NCBI GenBank assembly: GCA_964057225.1
Contig: OZ059899.1
Location: 3,534,001-3,598,000, forward strand
Direction of reading: 5' to 3'
Length of the DNA stretch: 64,000 bases
Source: Auanema rhodensis
Lineage: Eukaryota > Nematoda > Chromadorea > Rhabditida > Rhabditidae
Shown here: positions 37,208 through 49,838 of the stretch, in pieces
How positions within the stretch are numbered: the stretch's first letter is position 1
How the letters are laid out: each line of letters starts with the position of its first letter
Position numbers and translations under genes: made by a program
The notes under the pieces: generated by a model
Databases searched by the model: none
The model's input: only the letters and a program-made list of their open reading frames with translations
What the model was told of the DNA's origin: nothing

Positions 37208-39313
37208 ACATCTACTTTTTGCTAAATTATTTTGAAATTTTTCGAAAAAATTTTTGTCAAAATGTTTTTGGAAGCAATGTTGAGTGTACATGGAAACTCA
37301 ACATACACTAATGCATCATTTTTCAAACGCTCATAACTAATTTTTGTATTAAGCGTTTCTCAATGTAGTATAGTGCATTCGATGCGGATTTTCAAGCTGC
37401 GTCGATCTGTGTTATCAGATTTGCGCTAGCTTAAAAATGCACCGAGATATCAACTGATATAAGTTCACACATATATACCCGATTTTCACCCTGAAGAATT
37501 AATTTTTTCGTTGAATAACATTGTCCATCGTCTTTGCCTTGAAAAAAGGAATCTAAAAACATCTACTTTTTGCTAAATTATTTTGAAATTTTTCGAAAAA
37601 ATTTTTGTCAAAATGTTTTTGGAAGCAATGTTGAGTGTACATGGAAACTCAACATACACTAATGCATCATTTTTCAAACGCTCATAACTAATTTTTGTAT
37701 CAAGTGTTTCTCAATGTAGTATAGTGCATTCGATGCGGATTTTTAAGCTGCGTCGATCTGTGTTATCAGATTTGCGCTAGCTTAAAAATGCACCGAGATA
37801 TCAACTGATATAAGTTCACACATATATACCCGATTTTCACCCTGAAGAATTAATTTTTTCGTTGAATAACATTGTCCATCGTCTTTGCCTTGAAAAAAGG
37901 AATCTAAAAACATCTACTTTTTGCTAAATTATTTTGAAATTTTTCGAAAAAATTTTTGTCAAAATGTTTTTGGAAGCAATGTTGAGTGTACATGGAAACT
38001 CAACATACACTAATGCATCATTTTTCAAACGCTCATAACTAATTTTTGTATCAAGTGTTGCTCAATGTAGTATAGTGCATTCGATGCGGATTTTCAAGCT
38101 GCGTCGATCTGTGTTATCAGATTTGCGCTAGCTTAAAAATGCACCGAGATATCAACTGATATAAGTTCACACATATATACCCGATTTTCACCCTGAAGAA
38201 TTAATTTTTTCGTTGAATAACATTGTCCATCGTCTTTGTCTTGAAAAAACGAATCTAAAAACATCTACTTTTTGCTAAATTATTTTGAAATTTTTCGAAA
38301 AAATTTTTGTCAAAATGTTTTTGGAAGCAATGTTGAGTGTACATGGAAACTCAACATACACTAATGCATCATTTTTCAAACGCTCATAACTAATTTTTGT
38401 ATCAAGTGTTTCTCAATGTAGTATAGTGCATTCGATGCGGATTTTTAAGCTGCGTCGATCTGTGTTATCAGATTTGCGCTAGCTTAAAAATGCACCGAGA
38501 TATCAACTGATATAAGTTCACACTTATATCCTCAATTTTCACCCTGAAGAATTAATTTTTTCGTTGAATAACATTGTCCATCGTCTTTGCCTGGAAAAAT
38601 GGAATCTAAAAACATCTACTTTTTGCTAAATTATTTTGAAATTTTTCGAAAAAATTTTTGTCAAAATGTTTTTGGAAGCAATGTTGAGTGTACATGGAAA
38701 CTCAACATACACTAATGCATCATTTTTCAAACGCTCATAACTAATTTTTGTATTAAGCGTTTCTCAATGTAGTATAGTGCATTCGATGCGGATTTTCAAG
38801 CTGCGTCGATCTGTGTTATCAGATTTGCGCTAGCTTAAAAATGCACCGAGATATCAACTGATATAAGTTCACACATATATACCCGATTTTCACCCTGAAG
38901 AATTAATTTTTTCGTTGAATAACATTGTCCATCGTCTTTGCCTTGAAAAAAGGAATCTAAAAACATCTACTTTTTGCTAAATTATTTTGAAATTTTTCGA
39001 AAAAATTTTTGTCAAAATGTTTTTGGAAGCAATGTTGAGTGTACATGGAAACTCAACATACACTAATGCATCATTTTTCAAACGATCATAACTAATTTGT
39101 GTATTAAGCGTTTCTCAATGTAGTATAGTGCATTCGATGCGGATTTTCAAGCTGCGTCGATCTGTGTTATCAGATTTGCGCTAGCTTAAAAATGCACCGA
39201 GATATCAACTGATATAAGTTCACACATATATACCCGATTTTCACCCTGAAGAATTAATTTTTTCGTTGAATAACATTGTCCATCGTCTTTGCCTTGAAAA
39301 AAGAAATCTAAAA
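37208..39313 (+). repeat. Six mixed A and B monomers
   Basis: The order is A (C123), recombinant (C143/T147, T186, A form at 264-272), recombinant (C143/T147, C186, A form, private tgttgctc, tail gtcttgaaaaaacg), B (private cctcaattt, a lost CpG), A (C123), A with G137 (private aagaaatc). Confidence 0.8.
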
Positions 39314-42121
39314 ACATCTACTTTTTGCTAAATTATTTTGGAATTTTTCGAAAAAATTTTTGTCAAAATGTTTTTGGAAGCAATGTTGAGTGTACATGGA
39401 AACTCAACATACACTAATGCATCATTTTTCAAACGATCATAACTAATTTTTGTATTAAGCGTTTCTCAATGTAGTATAGTGCATTCGATGCGGATTTTCA
39501 AGCTGCGTCGATCTGTGTTATCAGATTTGCGCTAGCTTAAAAATGCACCGAGATATCAACTGATATAAGTTCACACTTATATCCTCGATTTTCACCCTGA
39601 AGAATTATTTTTTTCGTTGAATAACATTGTCCATCGTCTTTGCCTTGAAAAATGGAATCTTAAAACATCTACTTTTTGCTAAATTATTTTGAAATTTTTC
39701 GAAAAAATTTTTGTCAAAATGTTTTTGGAAGCAATGTTGAGTGTACATGGAAACTCAACATACACTAATGCATCATTTTTCAAACGATCATAACTAATTT
39801 TTGTATCAAGTGTTTCTCAATGTAGTATAGTGCATTCGATGCGGATTTTTAAGCTGCGTCGATCTGTGTTATCAGATTTGCGCTAGCTTAAAAATGCACC
39901 GAGATATCAACTGATATAAGTTCACACTTATATCCTCGATTTTCACCCTGAAGAATTAATTTTTTCGTTGAAAAACATTGTCCATCGTCTTTGCCTTGAA
40001 AAATGGAATCTTAAAACATCTACTTTTTGCTAAATTATTTTGAAATTTTTCGAAAAAATTTTTGTCAAAATGTTTTTGGAAGCAATGTTGAGTGTACATG
40101 GAAACTCAACATACACTAATGCATCATTTTTCAAACGATCATAACTAATTTTTGTATCAAGTGTTTCTCAATGTAGTATAGTGCATTCGATGCGGATTTT
40201 TAAGCTGCGTCGATCTGTGTTATCAGATTTGCGCTAGCTTAAAAAAGCACCGAGATATCAGCTGATATAAGTTCACACTTATATCCTCGATTTTCACCCT
40301 GAAGAATTAATTTTTTCGTTGAATAACATTGTCCATCGTCTTTGCCTTGAAAAATGGAATCTGAAAACATCTACTTTTTGCTAAATTATTTTGAAATTTT
40401 TCGAAAAAATTTTTGTCAAAATGTTTTTGGAAGCAATGTTGAGTGTACATGGAAACTCAACATACACTAATGCATCATTTTTCAAACGATCATAACTAAT
40501 TTTTGTATCAAGTGTTTCTCAATGTAGTATAGTGCATTCGATGCGGATTTTCAAGCTGCGTCGATCTGTGTTATCAGATTTGCGCTAGCTTAAAAATGCA
40601 CCGAGATATCAACTGATATAAGTTCACACTTATATCCTCGATTTTCACCCTGAAGAATTATTTTTTTCGTTGAATAACATTGTCCATCGTCTTTGCCTTG
40701 AAAAATGGAATCTTAAAACATCTACTTTTTGCTAAATTATTTTGAAATTTTTCGAAAAAATTTTTGTCAAAATGTTTTTGGAAGCAATGTTGAGTGTACA
40801 TGGAAACTCAACATACACTAATGCATCATTTTTCAAACGATCATAACTAATTTTTGTATCAAGTGTTTCTCAATGTAGTATAGTGCATTCGATGCGGATT
40901 TTTAAGCTGCGTCGATCTGTGTTATCAGATTTGCGCTAGCTTAAAAAAGCACCGAGATATCAGCTGATATAAGTTCACACTTATATCCTCGATTTTCACC
41001 CTGAAGAATTAATTTTTTCGTTGAATAACATTGTCCATCGTCTTTGCCTTGAAAAATGGAATCTGAAAACATCTACTTTTTGCTAAATTATTTTGAAATT
41101 TTTCGAAAAAATTTTTGTCAAAATGTTTTTGGAAGCAATGTTGAGTGTACATGGAAACTCAACATACACTAATGCATCATTTTTCAAACGATCATAACTA
41201 ATTTTTGTATCAAGTGTTTCTCAATGTAGTATAGTGCATTCGATGCGGATTTTCAAGCTGCGTCGATCTGTGTTATCAGATTTGCGCTAGCTTAAAAATG
41301 CACCGAGATATCAACTGATATAAGTTCACACTTATATCCTCGATTTTCACCCTGAAGAATTATTTTTTTCGTTGAATAACATTGTCCATCGTCTTTGCCT
41401 TAAAAAATGGAATCTAAAAACATCTACTTTTTGCTAAATTATTTTGAAATTTTTCGAAAAAATTTTTGTCAAAATGTTTTTGGAAGCAATGTTGAGTGTA
41501 CATGGAAACTCAACATACACTAATGCATCATTTTTCAAACGATCATAACTAATTTTTGTATCAAGTGTTTCTCAATGTAGTATAGTGCATTCGATGCGGA
41601 TTTTTAAGCTGCGTCGATCTGTGTTATCAGATTTGCGCTAGCTTAAAAATGCACCGAGATATCAACTGATATAAGTTCACACTTATATCCTCGATTTTCA
41701 CCCTGAAGAATTAATTTTTTCGTTGAATAACATTGTCCATCGTCTTTGCCTTGAAAAATGGAATCTAAAAACATCTACTTTTTGCTAAATTATTTTGAAA
41801 TTTTTCGAAAAAATTTTTGTCAAAATGTTTTTGGAAGCAATGTTGAGTGTACATGGAAACTCAACATACACTAATGCATCATTTTTCAAACGATCATAAC
41901 TAATTTTTGTATCAAGTGTTTCTCAATGTAGTATAGTGCATTCGATGCGGATTTTTAAGCTGCGTCGATCTGTGTTATCAGATTTGCGCTAGCTTAAAAA
42001 TGCACCGAGATATCAACTGATATAAGTTCACACTTATATCCTCGATTTTCACCCTGAAGAATTAATTTTTTCGTTGAATAACATTGTCCATCGTCTTTGC
42101 CTTGAAAAAAGGAATCTAAAA
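39314..42121 (+). repeat. ggaattttt cassette and a 702-bp dimer duplication
   Basis: A ggaattttt monomer and a gaaaaac monomer are followed by two copies of a dimer (40016-40717 and 40718-41419). In each, the first monomer has A231, CAGCTG in the 240-253 palindrome and the tail aatctgaaaac, and the second has C186 and T295. The two copies differ at the end of the second monomer (ccttgaaaaatgg/cttaaaac against ccttaaaaaatgg/ctaaaaac). Two B-like monomers close the block. Confidence 0.88.
40255..40268. repeat. Perfect 14-bp palindrome variant ATATCAGCTGATAT
   Basis: A single A to G change at monomer position 246 turns the near-palindrome into a perfect one. It occurs only here and 702 bp downstream at 40957-40970, together with the aatctgaaaac tail, so both were copied as part of one dimer. 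Confidence 0.9.
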
Positions 42122-45100
42122 ACATCTACTTTTTGCTAAATTATTTTGAAATTTTTCGAAAAAATTTTTGTCAAAATGTTTTTGGAAGCAATGTTGAGTG
42201 TACATGGAAACTCAACATACACTAATGCATCATTTTTCAAACGATCATAACTAATTTGTGTATTAAGCGTTTCTCAATGTAGTATAGTGCATTCGATGCG
42301 GATTTTCAAGCTGCGTCGATCTGTGTTATCAGATTTGCGCTAGCTTAAAAATGCACCGAGATATCAACTGATATAAGTTCACACATATATACCCGATTTT
42401 CACCCTGAAGAATTAATTTTTTCGTTGAATAACATTGTCCATCGTCTTTGCCTTGAAAAAAGGAATCTAAAAACATCTACTTTTTGCTAAATTATTTTGG
42501 AATTTTTCGAAAAAATTTTTGTCAAAATGTTTTTGGAAGCAATGTTGAGTGTACATGGAAACTCAACATACACTAATGCATCATTTTTCAAACGATCATA
42601 ACTAATTTTTGTATTAAGCGTTTCTCAATGTAGTATAGTGCATTCGATGCGGATTTTCAAGCTGCGTCGATCTGTGTTATCAGATTTGCGCTAGCTTAAA
42701 AATGCACCGAGATATCAACTGATATAAGTTCACACTTATATCCTCGATTTTCACCCTGAAGAATTATTTTTTTCGTTGAATAACATTGTCCATCGTCTTT
42801 GCCTTGAAAAATGGAATCTTAAAACATCTACTTTTTGCTAAATTATTTTGAAATTTTTCGAAAAAATTTTTGTCAAAATGTTTTTGGAAGCAATGTTGAG
42901 TGTACATGGAAACTCAACATACACTAATGCATCATTTTTCAAACGATCATAACTAATTTTTGTATCAAGTGTTTCTCAATGTAGTATAGTGCATTCGATG
43001 CGGATTTTTAAGCTGCGTCGATCTGTGTTATCAGATTTGCGCTAGCTTAAAAATGCACCGAGATATCAACTGATATAAGTTCACACTTATATCCTCGATT
43101 TTCACCCTGAAGAATTAATTTTTTCGTTGAAAAACATTGTCCATCGTCTTTGCCTTGAAAAATGGAATCTTAAAACATCTACTTTTTGCTAAATTATTTT
43201 GAAATTTTTCGAAAAAATTTTTGTCAAAATGTTTTTGGAAGCAATGTTGAGTGTACATGGAAACTCAACATACACTAATGCATCATTTTTCAAACGATCA
43301 TAACTAATTTTTGTATCAAGTGTTTCTCAATGTAGTATAGTGCATTCGATGCGGATTTTTAAGCTGCGTCGATCTGTGTTATCAGATTTGCGCTAGCTTA
43401 AAAATGCACCGAGATATCAACTGATATAAGTTCACACTTATATCCTCGATTTTCACCCTGAAGAATTAATTTTTTCGTTGAAAAACATTGTCCATCGTCT
43501 TTGCCTTGAAAAATGGAATCTTAAAACATCTACTTTTTGCTAAATTATTTTGAAATTTTTCGAAAAAATTTTTGTCAAAATGTTTTTGGAAGCAATGTTG
43601 AGTGTACATGGAAACTCAACATACACTAATGCATCATTTTTCAAACGATCATAACTAATTTTTGTATCAAGTGTTTCTCAATGTAGTATAGTGCATTCGA
43701 TGCGGATTTTTAAGCTGCGTCGATCTGTGTTATCAGATTCGCGCTAGCTTAAAAAAGCACCGAGATATCAACTGATATAAGTTCACACTTATATCCTCGA
43801 TTTTCACCCTGAAGAATTAATTTTTTCGTTGAATAACATTGTCCATCGTCTTTGCCTTGAAAAATGGAATCTAAAAACATCTACTTTTTGCTAAATTATT
43901 TTGAAATTTTTCGAAAAAATTTTTGTCAAAATGTTTTTGGAAGCAATGTTGAGTGTACATGGAAACTCAACATACACTAATGCATCATTTTTCAAACGAT
44001 CATAACTAATTTTTGTATCAAGTGTTTCTCAATGTAGTATAGTGCATTCGATGCGGATTTTCAAGCTGCGTCGATCTGTGTTATCAGATTTGCGCTAGCT
44101 TAAAAATGCACCGAGATATCAACTGATATAAGTTCACACTTATATCCTCGATTTTCACCCTGAAGAATTATTTTTTTCGTTGAATAACATTGTCCATCGT
44201 CTTTGCCTTAAAAAATGGAATCTTAAAACATCTACTTTTTGCTAAATTATTTTGAAATTTTTCGAAAAAATTTTTGTCAAAATGTTTTTGGAAGCAATGT
44301 TGAGTGTACATGGAAACTCAACATACACTAATGCATCATTTTTCAAACGATCATAACTAATTTTTGTATCAAGTGTTTCTCAATGTAGTATAGTGCATTC
44401 GATGCGGATTTTTAAGCTGCGTCGATCTGTGTTATCAGATTCGCGCTAGCTTAAAAAAGCACCGAGATATCAACTGATATAAGTTCACACTTATATCCTC
44501 GATTTTCACCCTGAAGAATTAATTTTTTCGTTGAATAACATTGTCCATCGTCTTTGCCTTGAAAAATGGAATCTAAAAACATCTACTTTTTGCTAAATTA
44601 TTTTGAAATTTTTCGAAAAAATTTTTGTCAAAATGTTTTTGGAAGCAATGTTGAGTGTACATGGAAACTCAACATACACTAATGCATCATTTTTCAAACG
44701 ATCATAACTAATTTTTGTATCAAGTGTTTCTCAATGTAGTATAGTGCATTCGATGCGGATTTTCAAGCTGCGTCGATCTGTGTTATCAGATTTGCGCTAG
44801 CTTAAAAATGCACCGAGATATCAACTGATATAAGTTCACACTTATATCCTCGATTTTCACCCTGAAGAATTATTTTTTTCGTTGAATAACATTGTCCATC
44901 GTCTTTGCCTTAAAAAATGGAATCTTAAAACATCTACTTTTTGCTAAATTATTTTGAAATTTTTCGAAAAAATTTTTGTCAAAATGTTTTTGGAAGCAAT
45001 GTTGAGTGTACATGGAAACTCAACATACACTAATGCATCATTTTTCAAACGATCATAACTAATTTTTGTATCAAGTGTTTCTCAATGTAGTATAGTGCAT

Positions 45101-47035
45101 TCGATGCGGATTTTTAAGCTGCGTCGATCTGTGTTATCAGATTTGCGCTAGCTTAAAAATGCACCGAGATATCAACTGATATAAGTTCACACTTATATCC
45201 TCGATTTTCACCCTGAAGAATTAATTTTTTCGTTGAAAAACATTGTCCATCGTCTTTGCCTTGAAAAATGGAATCTTAAAACATCTACTTTTTGCTAAAT
45301 TATTTTGAAATTTTTCGAAAAAATTTTTGTCAAAATGTTTTTGGAAGCAATGTTGAGTGTACATGGAAACTCAACATACACTAATGCATCATTTTTCAAA
45401 CGATCATAACTAATTTTTGTATCAAGTGTTTCTCAATGTAGTATAGTGCATTCGATGCGGATTTTTAAGCTGCGTCGATTTGTGTTATCAGATTTGCGCT
45501 AGCTTAAAAAAGCACCGAGATATCAACTGATATAAGTTCACACTTATATCCTCGATTTTCACCCTGAAGAATTAATTTTTTCGTTGAATAACATTGTCCA
45601 TCGTCTTTGCCTTGAAAAATGGAATCTAAAAACATCTACTTTTTGCTAAATTATTTTGAAATTTTTCGAAAAAATTTTTGTCAAAATGTTTTTGGAAGCA
45701 ATGTTGAGTGTACATGGAAACTCAACATACACTAATGCATCATTTTTCAAACGATCATAACTATTTTTTGTATCAAGTGTTTCTCAATGTAGTATAGTGC
45801 ATTCGATGCGGATTTTTAAGCTGCGTCGATCTGTGTTATCAGATTTGCGCTAGCTTAAAAATGCACCGAGATATCAACTGATATAAGTTCACACTTATAT
45901 CCTCGATTTTCACCCTGAAGAATTAATTTTTACGTTGAATAACATTGTCCATCGTCTTTGCCTGGAAAAATGGAATCTAAAAACATCTACTTTTTGCTAA
46001 ATTATTTTGAAATTTTTCGAAAAAATTTTTGTCAAAATGTTTTTGGAAGCAATGTTGAGTGTACATGGAAACTCAACATACACTAATGCATCATTTTTCA
46101 AACGATCATAACTAATTTTTGTATCAAGTGTTTCTCAATGTAGTATAGTGCATTCGATGCGGATTTTTAAGCTGCGTCGATCTGTGTTATCAGATTCGCG
46201 CTAGCTTAAAAAAGCACCGAGATATCAACTGATATAAGTTCACACTTATATCCTCGATTTTCACCCTGAAGAATTAATTTTTTCGTTGAATAACATTGTC
46301 CATCGTCTTTGCCTTGAAAAATGGAATCTAAAAACATCTACTTTTTGCTAAATTATTTTGAAATTTTTCGAAAAAATTTTTGTCAAAATGTTTTTGGAAG
46401 CAATGTTGAGTGTACATGGAAACTCAACATACACTAATGCATCATTTTTCAAACGATCATAACTATTTTTTGTATCAAGTGTTTCTCAATGTAGTATAGT
46501 GCATTCGATGCGGATTTTTAAGCTGCGTCGATCTGTGTTATCAGATTTGCGCTAGCTTAAAAATGCACCGAGATATCAACTGATATAAGTTCACACTTAT
46601 ATCCTCGATTTTCACCCTGAAGAATTAATTTTTACGTTGAATAACATTGTCCATCGTCTTTGCCTGGAAAAATGGAATCTAAAAACATCTACTTTTTGCT
46701 AAATTATTTTGAAATTTTTCGAAAAAATTTTTGTCAAAATGTTTTTGGAAGCAATGTTGAGTGTACATGGAAACTCAACATACACTAATGCATCATTTTT
46801 CAAACGATCATAACTAATTTTTGTATCAAGTGTTTCTCAATGTAGTATAGTGCATTCGATGCGGATTTTTAAGCTGCGTCGATCTGTGTTATCAGATTTG
46901 CGCTAGCTTAAAAATGCACCGAGATATCAACTGATATAAGTTCACACTTATATCCTCGATTTTCACCCTGAAGAATTAATTTTTACGTTGAATAACATTG
47001 TCCATCGTCTTTGCCTGGAAAAATGGAATCTAAAA
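42122..47035 (+). repeat. Fourteen monomers with nested dimer duplications
   Basis: It opens with the A-G137, ggaattttt, gaaaaac cassette. The gaaaaac monomer is then repeated in tandem (42824 and 43175). A dimer of attcgcgc/A231 plus C186/T295/ccttaaaaaatgg occurs twice (43526-44227, 44228-44929). Later, A231 monomers paired with ctatttttt/tttttacg monomers form two dimers (45281-45982, 45983-46684), the second using the attcgcgc form. tttttacg also marks 46685-47035. Confidence 0.87.
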
Positions 47036-48088
47036 ACATCTACTTTTTGCTAAATTATTTTGAAATTTTTCGAAAAAATTTTTGTCAAAATGTTTTTGGA
47101 AGCAATGTTGAGTGTACATGGAAACTCAACATACACTAATGCATCATTTTTCAAACGCTCATAACTAATTTTTGTATTAAGCGTTTCTCAATGTAGTATA
47201 GTGCATTCGATGCGGATTTTCAAGCTGCGTCGATCTGTGTTATCAGATTTGCGCTAGCTTAAAAATGCACCGAGATATCAACTGATATAAGTTCACACAT
47301 ATATACCCGATTTTCACCCTGAAGAATTAATTTTTTCGTTGAATAACATTGTCCATCGTCTTTGCCTTGAAAAAAGGAATCTAAAAACATCTACTTTTTG
47401 CTAAATTATTTTGAAATTTTTCGAAAAAATTTTTGTCAAAATGTTTTTGGAAGCAATGTTGAGTGTACATGGAAACTCAACATACACTAATGCATCATTT
47501 TTCAAACGATCATAACTAATTTTTGTATTAAGCGTTTCTCAATGTAGTATAGTGCATTCGATGCGGATTTTCAAGCTGCGTCGATCTGTGTTATCAGATT
47601 TGCGCTAGCTTAAAAATGCACCGAGATATCAACTGATATAAGTTCACACTTATATCCTCGATTTTCACCCTGAAGAATTAATTTTTTCGTTGAATAACAT
47701 TGTCCATCGTCTTTGCCTTGTAAATTGGAATCTAAAAACATCTACTTTTTGCTAAATTATTTTGAAATTTTTCGAAAAAATTTTTGTCAAAATGTTTTTG
47801 GAAGCAATGTTGAGTGTACATGGAAACTCAACATACACTAATGCATCATTTTTCAAACGCTCATAACTAATTTTTGTATTAAGCGTTTCTCAATGTAGTA
47901 TAGTGCATTCGATGCGGATTTTCAAGCTGCGTCGATCTGTGTTATCAGATTTGCGCTAGCTTAAAAATGCACCGAGATATCAACTGATATAAGTTCACAC
48001 ATATATACCCGATTTTCACCCTGAAGAATTAATTTTTTCGTTGAATAACATTGTCCATCGTCTTTGCCTTGAAAAAAGGAATCTAAAA
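47036..48088 (+). repeat. Three haplotype A-like monomers, one with ttgtaaattgg tail
   Basis: C123 haplotype A monomers (47036 and 47738) flank a recombinant with T143/C186, the B form at 264-272 and the tail ccttgtaaattgg. That tail recurs at about 49116 and 49818. Confidence 0.82.
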
Positions 48089-48441
48089 ACATCTACTTTT
48101 TGCTAAATTATTTTGAAATTTTTCGAAAAAATTTTTGTCAAAATGTTTTTGGAAGCAATGTTGAGTGTACATGGAAACTCAACATACACTAATGCATCAT
48201 TTTTCAAACGATCATAACTAATTATTGTATTAAGCGTTTCTCAATGTAGTATAGTGCATTCGATGCGGATTTTTAAGCTTCGTCGATCTGTGTTATCAGA
48301 TTTGCGCTAGCTTAAAAATGCACCGAGATATCAACTGATATAAGTTCACACATATATATCCTCGATTTTCACCCTGAAGAATTAATTTTTTCGTTGAATA
48401 ACCTTGTCCATCGTTTTTGCCTTGAAAAATGGAATCTTAAA
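48089..48441 (+). repeat. 353-bp monomer, hybrid 264-272 junction
   Basis: The 264-272 region reads atatatatcctc: the left end of the A form fused to the right end of the B form with one extra TA. The same 353-bp form occurs at 49839-50191 and 52291-52643. Confidence 0.93.
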
Positions 48442-48792
48442 ACATCTACTTTTTGCTAAATTATTTTGAAATTTTTCGAAAAAATTTTTGTCAAAATGTT
48501 TTTGGAAGCAATGTTGAGTGTACATGGAAACTCAACATACACTAATGCATCATTTTTCAAACGATCATAACTAATTTTTGTATTAAGCGTTTCTCAATGT
48601 AGTATAGTGCATTCGATGCGGATTTTCAAGCTGCGTCGATCTGTGTTATCAGATTTGCGCTAGCTTAAAAATGCACCGAGATATCAACTGATATAAGTTC
48701 ACACACATATACCCGATTTTCACTCTGAAGAATTAATTTTTTCGTTGAATAACCTTGTCCATCGTCTTTGCCTTGAAAAATGGAATCTAAAA

Positions 48793-49136
48793 GCATCTAC
48801 TTTTTGCTAAATTATCTTGAAAAAAAAATTTTTGTCAAAATGTTTTTGGAAGCAATGTTGAGTGTACATGGAAACTCAACATACACTAATGCATCATTTT
48901 TCAAACGATCATAACTAATTTTTGTATTAAGCGTTTCTCAATGTAGTATAGTGCATTCGATGCGGATTTTCAAGCTGCGTCGATCTGTGTTATCAGATTT
49001 GCGCTAGCTTAAAAATGCACCGAGATATCAACTGATATAAGTTCACACTTATATCCTCGATTTTCACCCTGAAGAATTAATTTTTTCGTTGAATAACATT
49101 GTCCATCGTCTTTGCCTTGTAAATTGGAATCTAAAA
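48793..49136 (+). repeat. 344-bp monomer, 7-bp deletion in A/T tract
   Basis: TTTTTCG (monomer 31-37) is missing, so tatcttg runs into nine As and five Ts; the 12-bp palindrome is destroyed. The 3' part is T143/C186 with the B form at 264-272 and the ttgtaaattgg tail. Confidence 0.93.
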
Positions 49137-49838
49137 ACATCTACTTTTTGCTAAATTATTTTGAAATTTTTCGAAAAAATTTTTGTCAAAATGTTTTTGG
49201 AAGCAATGTTGAGTGTACATGGAAACTCAACATACACTAATGCATCATTTTTCAAACGCTCATAACTAATTTTTGCATTAAGCGTTTCTCAATGTAGTAT
49301 AGTGCATTCGATGCGGATTTTCAAGCTGCGTCGATCTGTGTTATCAGATTTGCGCTAGCTTAAAAATGCACCGAGATATCAACTGATATAAGTTCACACA
49401 TATATACCCGATTTTCACCCTGAAGAATTAATTTTTTCGTTGAATAACATTGTCCATCGTCTTTGCCTTGAAAAAAGGAATCTAAAAACATCTACTTTTT
49501 GCTAAATTATTTTGAAATTTTTCGAAAAAATTTTTGTCAAAATGTTTTTGGAAGCAATGTTGAGTGTACATGGAAACTCAACATACACTAATGCATCATT
49601 TTTCAAACGATCATAACTAATTTTTGTATTAAGCGTTTCTCAATGTAGTATAGTGCATTCGATGCGGATTTTCAAGCTGCGTCGATCTGTGTTATCAGAT
49701 TTGCGCTAGCTTAAAAATGCACCGAGATATCAACTGATATAAGTTCACACTTATATCCTCGACTTTCACCCTGAAGAATTAATTTTTTCGTTGAATAACA
49801 TTGTCCATCGTCTTTGCCTTGTAAATTGGAATCTAAAA

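Larger units (their letters stand above)
48089..49838 (+). repeat. Pentamer HOR unit gamma-1 (1750 bp, with indel monomers)
   Basis: Monomer lengths are 353, 351, 344, 351 and 351 bp. The first has attattg, cttcg and the expanded junction acatatatatcctc. The second has acacatataccc and cactctg. The third lacks seven bases. The fourth is haplotype A with tttgcatt. The fifth ends ttgtaaattgg and has cgactttc. The first three recur exactly 1750 bp downstream. From here on many monomers have accttg instead of acattg and gcatctac at the next monomer start. Confidence 0.9.

Noticed and set aside
48811-48840. Run of nine As as a retroelement poly-A tail
   Set aside because: It results from a 7-bp deletion joining two existing A-tracts of the monomer.
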